Source of the DNA: Janibacter indicus
Lineage (GTDB): Bacteria > Actinomycetota > Actinomycetes > Actinomycetales > Dermatophilaceae
NCBI RefSeq assembly: GCF_900176385.1
Contig: NZ_FWXN01000003.1
Location: 1-64,000 of the forward strand
Reading direction: 5' to 3'
Length of the DNA stretch: 64,000 nt
The notes beneath the pieces were generated by a model that saw nothing but the letters and a program-made list of their open reading frames with translations, searched no databases and was not told the origin of the DNA. Of the stretch, positions 54,674-62,198 are shown piece by piece. The position numbers and the translations under genes were made by a program. The stretch's first letter is position 1. Each line of letters starts with the position of its first letter.

Positions 54674-55612
54674 TCAGACCGGCTCGACGGGCTCCAGTGA
54701 CTCGCACTCGTCGGCGGCGGGACGCCGCCGCCTGCGGGCGGAGGCCACCGAGTCGACGGTGAGGAAGGCCAGCGCCACCCAGACGATCGCGAAGCCGACC
54801 CAGCGGGCCGGCTCGAGGTGCTCGCCGAGCACGGTGACGCTCACGACGAGCTGGAGCACCGGCGTGATGAACTGGATCAGCCCGATCGTCACGAGGGGGA
54901 TCCGGCGTGCGGCCTCGGCGAAGAGCAGCAGCGGGACGGCCGTGATCGCGCCCGCGGCGACGAGCAGGAGCGGGTGCCACGGGGCGTCGACCGTGAAGGT
55001 CGAGTCGCCCGCGGCAGTGAGCCACCACAGCAGACCGAGCGCCGCCGGCATGAGGAAGACGGTCTCGGCCGAGAGGGAGTGCAGGGCGGGGAGGCTGGCG
55101 CCCAGGCGCTTCTTGGTCAGCCCGTAGCCGCCGAAGGACAGGGCCAGGACGAGGGAGATCCAGGGCAGCCCGCCGCCCGCGAGGGTCAGGTAGAGCGCTG
55201 CGACGGCACCGACGCCGACGGCGATCCACTGGAGCACCCGCAGCCGCTCGCCCAGCACGAGCACGCCGAGGGCCACGGTGACGATGGGGTTGAGGAAGTA
55301 ACCGAGCGCGGCCTCGCTCGTGCGCCCGGTCCCGACGGCGTAGACGTAGACGAACCAGTTGATCGCGATGAGGTAGGCGGCGATGCCCACGCCGAGCGCC
55401 AGCCGGCCGCGCAGCCGTCGGGCGAGCGCGACGAGCTCGTGGCGCAGCAGCAGCACGACGACGCACAGCACGAAGGTCCACACGATCCGGTGGGCGAGGA
55501 TCTCCACGGCCCCGGAGGGGCGCAGCGCGTGGAAGTACAGCGGGAAGAGGCCCCAGATGCCGTAGGCGAGCCAGGCGGCGAGGACGCCGCGGCCATCGCG
55601 AGAGGGTGTCAC
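54674..55612 (-). CDS. rarD: EamA-family transporter RarD
   Basis: 312 aa, ten helices in two EamA repeats. AYGIWGLFPLYFHAL, EILAHRIVWT, INWFVYVYAVG, ALGYFLNPIVTVALGVLVLGERL and GLIQFITPVLQLVVSV are typical of RarD. Substrate unknown. TAGCCT (minus strand, 55619-55624) lies 6 nt before the GTG. Converges on the prenyl synthase gene. Confidence 0.9.
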   Translation of the reverse strand: MTPSRDGRGVLAAWLAYGIWGLFPLYFHALRPSGAVEILAHRIVWTFVLCVVVLLLRHELVALARRLRGRLALGVGIAAYLIAINWFVYVYAVGTGRTSEAALGYFLNPIVTVALGVLVLGERLRVLQWIAVGVGAVAALYLTLAGGGLPWISLVLALSFGGYGLTKKRLGASLPALHSLSAETVFLMPAALGLLWWLTAAGDSTFTVDAPWHPLLLVAAGAITAVPLLLFAEAARRIPLVTIGLIQFITPVLQLVVSVTVLGEHLEPARWVGFAIVWVALAFLTVDSVASARRRRRPAADECESLEPVEPV

Positions 55613-55618
55613 CCGGCG

Positions 55619-55624
55619 AGGCTA
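55619..55624 (-). promoter_or_regulatory. -10 hexamer TAGCCT, leaderless start of rarD
   Basis: On the minus strand TAGCCT is followed by 6 nt and GTG 55612. Confidence 0.4.
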
Positions 55625-55653
55625 CTCCCGGGCGCGGGTGGCCTCGGCAGCCG

Positions 55654-56352
55654 TCAGTCGGGCAGCTCTGCGACGGCGACGAAGTTGGCCGTGCGGTGAC
55701 CGTCCTCGCGGAAGCCCAGCCGGTCGTCACAGGTGATGAGCACGATCCGGCGGGTGTCGTCGTTGCGGCCCCAGACGGACGGGTCGCTCGTCAGCTCCTG
55801 CTTGTCGACGATGTCGGTGCTCGTCACCTCGAAGCGCACCTCGGTCCCGCTGGGGTAGCCCAGGACGACACCGTCGCCGACCTCGAGCTGCTCGAGCGCC
55901 GCGAAGCGGTCCGGCGCGCCGCCGGAGACGACGTGCCCGGCCAGGACGCTCGTGCCGGTTGCGCCGGGGCGCACCCGCTCGTAGCCGGTGAACCAGATGA
56001 CCTGACCGGGGCGGGGGTTGACCACGCCACCGCGCAGGCCCTGGGCCTCGAGCGGGGTGCGCAGGCCGACGGCGGGGATGGCCAGGCTGATCGCCTCGGC
56101 GCCGCCGTCGACGTCGGCGAGCGCCGCGTCGCGGGCGTCGGCCGGCTGGGTCGGGTCGGGGCTCGCGGTGACGTCCACCGTCGGGTCGGCCGAGGTCGAC
56201 GTGCTCGACGCGCTCGGTGTCGTGCCAGAGGTGGTCGACGGCGTCCTCGACGTGCTCGACCCTGACCCCGACGACTCCTCGTCGGAGCAGGCGGCCACGG
56301 CGAGCGCGAGCAGGGTGCCGGCGGCGAGGGCGCTGCGGCGGGGGAGGGTCAT
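55654..56352 (-). CDS. Class F sortase, predicted lipoprotein
   Basis: 232 aa. The signal ends in a lipobox (LAVAAC, Cys22), followed by a Ser/Thr-rich linker of about 45 residues and a sortase domain with His140 (LAGHV), catalytic Cys208 (VLITCDD) and Arg220 (GHRTANF), in the order expected for sortase. Class F enzymes are actinobacterial; their substrates are mostly undefined, and no LPxTG-type protein is seen nearby. A ribosome site (AGGTGA) precedes the ATG. Confidence 0.82.
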   Translation of the reverse strand: MTLPRRSALAAGTLLALAVAACSDEESSGSGSSTSRTPSTTSGTTPSASSTSTSADPTVDVTASPDPTQPADARDAALADVDGGAEAISLAIPAVGLRTPLEAQGLRGGVVNPRPGQVIWFTGYERVRPGATGTSVLAGHVVSGGAPDRFAALEQLEVGDGVVLGYPSGTEVRFEVTSTDIVDKQELTSDPSVWGRNDDTRRIVLITCDDRLGFREDGHRTANFVAVAELPD

Positions 56353-56429
56353 GGGCTCACCTTGTCACGGGACGGCGGTGGGCCGCCCGCGAGGATCGCG
56401 GACGGCCCACCGGGAAGGGATGACCGGGC

Positions 56430-58460
56430 TCAGTTCTTGCCCTTGCCCTTGCCGTGGCCCCCCTTCGCCTCCGGCCAGATCATGATGACCGAGGGGCGCG
56501 GCTGGGTGTTGCCGCGGTAGGGGAAGGTGCTCGTCGGGGCGGCGGTGGTGGCGCCGTCCGACTCGCCCGGGTGCTGCACGGCCGCGAAGATGACCCGATC
56601 GTCCCACTCGATGAGCGGGCCGCAGCACTCGCCGTACGCCGGCACCGAGAGGAACTGCTGCAGGTGGCCCTTGTGCTTGCCCTCGAGCGGCATGAGGTAC
56701 ATGCCGTCGCAGTGGCCGAGCGCGTTGCCGTCGGTGGCGACCCAGAGGTTGCCATCGCCGTCGAAGGCGACGTTGTCGGGGCAGGAGATCGGGCTGACCT
56801 GCGACGTGTCGTAGCCGTTGAAGTAGGTCTGCGGGTCGTTCGGGTCGCCGCAGACGAGCACGAGCTTCCACGTGAAGGTCGTGCGGGTGTGGTCGCCACG
56901 GTCCTCGGTGATCTCGAGGACCTGGCCGTGCTTGTTGTTGGCCCGGGGGTTGGCCTCGTCGACCTGCGCGGGGGTGCGGGCGGAGTTGTTGGTCAGGGCG
57001 GCGTAGACGCGGCCGTTGACCGGGTTGACCTCGACGTCCTCGGGGCGGTCCATCTTCGTCGGGCCGACCTTGTCGGCGGCGACCCGCACGAAGGTGAGCA
57101 CCTCCTCGACGCTCATGCCGTCGACCTTGGACTCGCCGTCGACGACGAGCGGCAGCCACTGGCCGGTGCCGTCGTGCTCGCCGTCGGCGGAGCCGTCGCC
57201 GACGAACTTCGCGACGTAGAGGTCGCCCTCGTGCAGGAGCGTGAGGTTGTGGGCGCGGTCGTTTGTGCGGTACTTCGCCTTCGACACGAACTTGTACATG
57301 TAGTCGAAGCGCTCGTCGTCACCCATGTAGGCGACGACCCGGCCGTCCCGCGCGATGACGACGTTGGCGCCCTCGTGCTTCATCCGCCCGAGGGCGGTGA
57401 GCTTGCGGGGGGTGCTCGTCGGGTCGCTCGGGTCGACCTCGATGATCCAGCCGTGGCGGTGCGCCTCGTTGGGCTCCTTGGTCAGGTCGAAGCGCTGGTC
57501 GAGGCGGTCCCAGTTGTGCTGGCTCTTGCTGCCACCGGCGAGGCCGTAGCGCTTGGCGGCCTGCCCGACCAGGTCGTCGGTCGGGGCGGCCGGCTGGGTG
57601 AAGTAGCCGTTGAAGTTCTCCTCGCCGGACAGGATCGTGCCCCACGGGGTGGTGCCGCCGGCGCAGTTGCCGAAGGTGCCGAGCGGGGTCGTGCCGGCCG
57701 GGTCGGCGGAGGTCTTGACGAGGTCGTGGCCGCGGACCGGACCGACGAGCTCGAAGGGGGTCTCGGCCGTGATCCGCCGGTTGAGCGGGGCGCCCTTGGT
57801 GTAGACCCACTTGCTGTGGGGGTTCTTGCGCGACATCTCCACGACGGTCATGCCGTGGGCGTTCATCGTGATCTGGACCTGGTCGTCGGTCATCGCGGCC
57901 GCGGTCGTGTAGTCGTGGAACATCAGGTTGTTGTTGGTGTACTCGTTGTTGACGACGAGCACGGCGTTGTTCTGACCCCGGGTGCGCACGACACCGACGT
58001 AGTCGCAGTTGTAGCCCATCTGGCCGGCCTGCGCGGCGGCGCTCTGGCGGTCGAAGTCGAAGGCGGGGGCACCGGCAAGGACCGGGTCGCCCCAGGCGAT
58101 GATCGGGGCCCACTGGAAGCCCTCGGGGACGACGACCTCGTCGGTGCCGGCGGGCACGGGGTCGATGGGCGTGAAGCCGAAGGGGGCCTTCTTGCCCGGG
58201 CCGGCAGCCGCGGCGGGCGTGGCCGCGCCCGTGGCGACCGTCGTCAGGCCGGCGAGGGCCGCGGCGGCGCCGCCGGCCTTGAGCACCGAGCGACGGGACG
58301 CGGCCACCACGTCACCGAAGTACTCGTTGTCCGAGGTGTTGGGGACCGGCTTGCTGCACGCGTCGTTGCACTTCCAGATGCACGTGGCCGCGGAGCGGCC
58401 GCCGTCACGGTGGCCGGCGGCCAGGGGCAGCAGGGTGCGGTCGTTGCGAGGGGGCGTCAT
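56430..58460 (-). CDS. phoX: PhoX-family alkaline phosphatase
   Basis: 676 aa. Unusual family N-terminus with Cys-rich TCIWKCNDAC, then VPNTSDNEYFGDVVAASRRSVLK, where SRRSVLK (55-61) is a twin-arginine motif followed by a hydrophobic stretch, so export by Tat is expected. The DUF839 body has conserved NNEYTN, HGWIIEVDP, GRMKHEG, FKFVS-like YKFVSKAKY and RPEDVEVNP. PhoX enzymes release phosphate from organic esters using iron and calcium. The ATG follows GGAGGAAACG, a strong ribosome site. Upstream PHO-box-like repeats suggest induction by PhoP at low phosphate. Confidence 0.92.
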   Translation of the reverse strand: MTPPRNDRTLLPLAAGHRDGGRSAATCIWKCNDACSKPVPNTSDNEYFGDVVAASRRSVLKAGGAAAALAGLTTVATGAATPAAAAGPGKKAPFGFTPIDPVPAGTDEVVVPEGFQWAPIIAWGDPVLAGAPAFDFDRQSAAAQAGQMGYNCDYVGVVRTRGQNNAVLVVNNEYTNNNLMFHDYTTAAAMTDDQVQITMNAHGMTVVEMSRKNPHSKWVYTKGAPLNRRITAETPFELVGPVRGHDLVKTSADPAGTTPLGTFGNCAGGTTPWGTILSGEENFNGYFTQPAAPTDDLVGQAAKRYGLAGGSKSQHNWDRLDQRFDLTKEPNEAHRHGWIIEVDPSDPTSTPRKLTALGRMKHEGANVVIARDGRVVAYMGDDERFDYMYKFVSKAKYRTNDRAHNLTLLHEGDLYVAKFVGDGSADGEHDGTGQWLPLVVDGESKVDGMSVEEVLTFVRVAADKVGPTKMDRPEDVEVNPVNGRVYAALTNNSARTPAQVDEANPRANNKHGQVLEITEDRGDHTRTTFTWKLVLVCGDPNDPQTYFNGYDTSQVSPISCPDNVAFDGDGNLWVATDGNALGHCDGMYLMPLEGKHKGHLQQFLSVPAYGECCGPLIEWDDRVIFAAVQHPGESDGATTAAPTSTFPYRGNTQPRPSVIMIWPEAKGGHGKGKGKN

Positions 58461-58529
58461 CGTTTCCTCCGAGGTCCCGCCGCGGGGCGGGGTGACATGA
58501 CAAGGACCCCAGCAACCTAGGGAGGCCCG

Positions 58530-58557
58530 GGTCACGTCGGGCGGCCGCGACGTGACC
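58530..58557. repeat. 10-bp inverted repeat in phoX intergenic region
   Basis: GGTCACGTCG (58530-58539) and CGACGTGACC (58548-58557) are exact reverse complements 8 bp apart. The right arm overlaps the PHO-box-like repeats. Confidence 0.6.
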
Positions 58558-58579
58558 GGCAGGTGACGCGCAGTCGAAC
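58547..58579 (-). promoter_or_regulatory. Candidate PHO box (three 11-nt direct repeats)
   Basis: Read toward phoX, the units are GTTCGACTGCG, CGTCACCTGCC and GGTCACGTCGC. Each matches 5 of 7 positions of the actinobacterial PHO-box core GTTCACC, in the expected 11-nt register. They lie 87 bp upstream of the phoX start. Binding by PhoP is inferred. Confidence 0.5.
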
Positions 58580-58594
58580 GGTCGCTCCCGTGGG

Positions 58595-58600
58595 TAATGT
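58595..58600 (+). promoter_or_regulatory. -10 hexamer TAATGT, leaderless start of PLP-enzyme gene
   Basis: TAATGT ends 7 nt before GTG 58608. The PHO-box-like repeats lie 16 bp upstream, over the -35 region of this promoter, so both divergent genes could be affected by the same regulator. Confidence 0.4.
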
Positions 58601-58607
58601 GGGTCAG

Positions 58608-59765
58608 GTGACCAACTTTGCGACCTGGGACCGTGCGACGAAGGGGAGGTCCGCCCCCTTCGCCGTGGTCGACCTCGATGCCCACGACGCCAATGCCGCC
58701 GACCTCGTGCGACGGGCCGGTGGCCGCCCGATCCGGGTCGCGAGCAAGTCGATCCGGGTGCGCCACCTGCTCGAGCGGGCCCTGGCGACGCCCGGCTTCG
58801 ACGGGGTCATGGCCTACTCCCTGCCCGAGGCGCTGTGGCTCGCCGGCCACGGTGTCGACGACCTCTTCGTCGCCTACCCGACGACCGATCGTGAGGCGCT
58901 GCAGGCGCTCGCCGCCGACGAGCGGGCCCTGGAGCAGGTGAGCATCGCCGTCGACTCGCGCGAGCAGGTCGACGCGCTGCGCCGGTGGCTGCCGCACGGG
59001 GCGCCGGTGCGGGTGGTCGTCGACGTCGACGCCTCCCTGCGGGTCGGGCCGGCGCACCTCGGGGTGCGGCGCAGCCCCCTTCGCTCCCCGCGGGCGGCCG
59101 CCGCCGTGGCGCGCGCCGCGCAGGGGGCGGGCCTGCGGGTCGTCGGTCTGATGTTCTACGACGCCCAGATCGCCGGGCTGCCCGACAGCTCCGCGGCGGT
59201 GCGTCTCGTCAAGCGGCGCAGCGATGCCTCGCTGCGTCGCCGGCGCGGTGCCGTCCGGGCGGCGGTCGAGGCGGTCGCCGGGCCGCTGACGATCGTCAAC
59301 GGCGGCGGCACCGGCTCGCTCGAGGTGACCGGCGCGGACCCCGCGCTCACCGAGCTCGCCGCCGGGTCCGGCCTCGTCGGGCCGACGCTCTTCGACGGCT
59401 ACGACGCCTTCACGCCGCAGCCCGCGGTCGGCTTCGCGCTGCCCGTCGTCCGCCGGCCGGCGCGCGACGTCGTCACCTGCTTCTCCGGGGGCTACATCGC
59501 GTCCGGGCCCGCGGGTGACTCCCGGGCGCCGACGCCGGTGCACCCCGCCGGGCTCTCGCTCGTCGGGACCGAGGGTGCCGGTGAGGTGCAGACCCCCTTG
59601 CGCGGCAAGGCCGCTCGCGACCTGGCGATCGGTGACCGGGTGTGGTGGCGGCATGCCAAGGCGGGCGAGCTCGCCGAGCGCTTCGACGACTACGTCGTCA
59701 TCAGCGGGGGAGAGGTCGTCGACGTCGTGCCGACCTACCGCGGCGAAGGGCGGTGCTTCGGATGA
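58608..59765 (+). CDS. Amino acid deaminase/aldolase (alanine racemase N-terminal fold)
   Basis: 385 aa. The TIM-barrel N-domain carries the PLP-lysine motif IRVASKSIRV (Lys47) after FAVVDLDAHDANA, then VVVDVDASLRVG, VVGLMFYDAQIAG and IVNGGGTGS (phosphate binding). The C-terminal domain has GDRVWWRHAKAGELAERF, as in D-threonine aldolase/dehydratase-like proteins. The substrate, probably a D-hydroxy amino acid, is not certain. Its stop overlaps the next ATG by 4 bp, suggesting a two-step pathway or shared regulation. Confidence 0.75.
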   Translation: MTNFATWDRATKGRSAPFAVVDLDAHDANAADLVRRAGGRPIRVASKSIRVRHLLERALATPGFDGVMAYSLPEALWLAGHGVDDLFVAYPTTDREALQALAADERALEQVSIAVDSREQVDALRRWLPHGAPVRVVVDVDASLRVGPAHLGVRRSPLRSPRAAAAVARAAQGAGLRVVGLMFYDAQIAGLPDSSAAVRLVKRRSDASLRRRRGAVRAAVEAVAGPLTIVNGGGTGSLEVTGADPALTELAAGSGLVGPTLFDGYDAFTPQPAVGFALPVVRRPARDVVTCFSGGYIASGPAGDSRAPTPVHPAGLSLVGTEGAGEVQTPLRGKAARDLAIGDRVWWRHAKAGELAERFDDYVVISGGEVVDVVPTYRGEGRCFG

Positions 59766-61072
59766 GATCCCGTCGTCGCCACACGTGGTCCAACTGGGCC
59801 GGCAACGTCACGGACAGCGCCGAGACGCTGGCCCCGCGCACCCCCGAGGAGGTGGCCGAGGCGGTCCGCTCCGCGGCGGGCGAAGGGCGGCGCATCCGCC
59901 CCGTCGGCAGCGGGCACTCCTTCACGGCCGTCGCTCAGGCCGACGACCTGCGCCTGGACCTGCACCACCTGTCGGGCATCGTCTCGGCCGACCGGTACAC
60001 CGGGCGGGTCCGGGTGCTGGCTGGGACCCCCCTTCGCGTCCTCAACCAGGCCCTCGACTGGCTCGGCCTGGCCATGCCCAACCTCGGTGACATCGACGCC
60101 CAGACGCTCGCCGGTGCGACGTCGACCGGCACCCACGGGACCGGCGCCGGGCTGCCCGGCCTGGCCGCAGGCGTCGTCGGGCTGCGGCTCGTCACGCCCG
60201 ACGGGCAGGAGCGGTGGGTCGACGAGAGCGATCCGGAGCTCTTCGGGGCGGCGCGGGTCGGCCTCGGCGCGCTCGGCGTCGTCACCGAGATCGAGCTCGC
60301 CTGCCTGCCGGCCTACCGACTGCGCGCCGTGGAGTCGCCCGACGAGCTCGACGGGGTGCTGCCGCGCATCCAGGAGCTCTTCGACGCCCACCGGCACTTC
60401 GAGATGTACTGGTTCCCCGGCACGCGACGGGTGCAGACCAAGGCCAACGACCTCGTGCCCGATGAGGTCGACGAGCCGCTGGCCGAGTGGCGTCGCCGGC
60501 TCGACGACGAGCTGCTGTCCAACACTGTCTTCGGCGCGGTCAACCGCGTGCTGGCCCACGTGCCGCGGGCGGTGCTGCCCTTCAACGCCGTGGCCGCCCG
60601 GGCGCTGTCGCAGCGTTCCTACACCGCGGTCTCGCACGAGGTCTTCGTGACGCCGCGGACCGTGCGCTTCGTCGAGTCGGAGTACGCCGTGCCGCGCGCG
60701 GCGGTCGCCGACGTGCTCACCGACCTGCACGCGTGGGTGGAGCGACGACGCGAGCCGATCAGCTTCCCCGTCGAGGTGCGCGTCGCCGCGCCCGACGACA
60801 TCTGGCTCTCGACCGGCCACGAGCGGGCCAATGCCTATGTCGCGGTGCACCAGCACGTGCGGGGCGCCGACCCGACGGCCTACTTCGCGGCCTTCGAGGA
60901 GATCGTCGCGGCGCACGCCGGCCGCCCGCACTGGGGCAAGCTGCACACCCTCGACGCCGAGCGGCTGTCGGCCCTGTACCCGCGGCACGGTGACTTCGTC
61001 GCCCTGCGCGACCGGCTGGACCCCGGCCGGGTCCTGGCCAACGACTACCTGGACCGGGTCCTCGGCCCCTGA
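59762..61072 (+). CDS. D-arabinono-1,4-lactone oxidase family flavoprotein
   Basis: 436 aa. The N-terminal PCMH-type FAD domain has IRPVGSGHSFT and GDIDAQTLAGATSTGTHGTG; the C-terminal ALO domain ends in HWGKLHTL and DPGRVLANDYLDRVL. Members oxidise sugar lactones or polyols (aldonolactone, gulonolactone, xylitol or alditol) with oxygen or another acceptor. Which substrate applies here is open. Overlaps the preceding gene (ATGA). Confidence 0.85.
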   Translation: MRSRRRHTWSNWAGNVTDSAETLAPRTPEEVAEAVRSAAGEGRRIRPVGSGHSFTAVAQADDLRLDLHHLSGIVSADRYTGRVRVLAGTPLRVLNQALDWLGLAMPNLGDIDAQTLAGATSTGTHGTGAGLPGLAAGVVGLRLVTPDGQERWVDESDPELFGAARVGLGALGVVTEIELACLPAYRLRAVESPDELDGVLPRIQELFDAHRHFEMYWFPGTRRVQTKANDLVPDEVDEPLAEWRRRLDDELLSNTVFGAVNRVLAHVPRAVLPFNAVAARALSQRSYTAVSHEVFVTPRTVRFVESEYAVPRAAVADVLTDLHAWVERRREPISFPVEVRVAAPDDIWLSTGHERANAYVAVHQHVRGADPTAYFAAFEEIVAAHAGRPHWGKLHTLDAERLSALYPRHGDFVALRDRLDPGRVLANDYLDRVLGP

Positions 61073-61097
61073 CCTGCAGTGCCGTAGGGCAATGCGG

Positions 61098-62198
61098 TCA
61101 CTCGACGGTCCAGGTGTCCTTGCCGTGGAGCAGGTCCTGCAGGTCGTCGTCGGTGGCCGGGCCGCCGGCGAGGTCGACCGCGGACTCGACCTGCGCGCGG
61201 GTCTGGTCGTCGTAGGTCGGGCGGTCGACGGCGCGGAAGATGCCCATCGGCACGTGCGTCATCGACTCGGAGTCGAGCCGGCTGATCGAGAAGGCCTGGC
61301 TCGGGTCGGAGAGGGTGACGTCGTGGACGACGACGTGGTCGGCCAGTCCCTGCTCGGAGACCTCGGCCTCCGGCACGAAGCGGACGGACCCCCCTTCGCC
61401 TCGGACGAGCAGCTCGCGCTCGCCCTCATCGCCGATGGCGACCGGCTCGCCGTCGCGCAGGTGCACCAGACGTGCCTTCTGCTGCTCGACGTCCTTGATC
61501 AGCTCGAAGGCGCCGTCGTTGAAGATCGGGCAGTTCTGGTAGATCTCGACGATCGACGTGCCGCGGTGTGCCGCAGCCGCCTTGAGCACCTCGGTGAGGT
61601 GCTTGCGGTCGGAGTCCATGGTCCGCGCGACGAAGGTGCCCTCGGCACCGAGCGCCAGCGAGACGGGGTTGAAGGGGGCGTCGACCGAGCCCATGGGGGA
61701 GGACTTGGTCACCAGGCCCGGCTGCGAGGTCGGGCTGTACTGGCCCTTGGTCAGGCCGTAGATGCGGTTGTTGAAGAGCAGGATCGTCATGTTGACGTTG
61801 CGCCGCATCGCGTGGATGAGGTGGTTGCCGCCGATGGACAGGGCGTCGCCGTCACCGGTGACGACCCACACCGACAGGTCCGGGCGGCTCGTCGCCAGCC
61901 CGGTCGCGATCGCCGGGGCGCGCCCGTGGATCGAGTGCATCCCGTAGGTGTCGAGGTAGTAGGGGAAGCGCGAGGAGCAGCCGATGCCGGAGACGAAGGT
62001 GATGTTCTCGCGCCGCAGGCCGAGCTCGGGCAGGAAGCCCTGGACGGCCGCGAGGATCGCGTAGTCACCGCAGCCGGGGCACCAGCGCACCTCCTGGTCG
62101 GAGGCGAAGTCCTTGCGGGTCTGCTTCTCGCCCTCGGGGAGGGCCGGGACGCCGGCCGTGCCGGACGCCACCGTGGGGATGCCGAGATCGATGCTCAT
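61098..62198 (-). CDS. korB: 2-Oxoglutarate:ferredoxin oxidoreductase, beta subunit
   Basis: 366 aa. The ThDP-binding subunit: WCPGCGDY (Cys40, Cys43) near the N-terminus, GIGCSSRFPYYLDTYGMHSIHGR (in part GIGCSSRFPYYL), and GDGDALSIGGNH (115-126). It decarboxylates 2-oxoglutarate with reduction of ferredoxin together with KorA, an alternative TCA step common in actinobacteria. Its ATG overlaps the korA stop by 4 bp. Confidence 0.93.
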   Translation of the reverse strand: MSIDLGIPTVASGTAGVPALPEGEKQTRKDFASDQEVRWCPGCGDYAILAAVQGFLPELGLRRENITFVSGIGCSSRFPYYLDTYGMHSIHGRAPAIATGLATSRPDLSVWVVTGDGDALSIGGNHLIHAMRRNVNMTILLFNNRIYGLTKGQYSPTSQPGLVTKSSPMGSVDAPFNPVSLALGAEGTFVARTMDSDRKHLTEVLKAAAAHRGTSIVEIYQNCPIFNDGAFELIKDVEQQKARLVHLRDGEPVAIGDEGERELLVRGEGGSVRFVPEAEVSEQGLADHVVVHDVTLSDPSQAFSISRLDSESMTHVPMGIFRAVDRPTYDDQTRAQVESAVDLAGGPATDDDLQDLLHGKDTWTVE

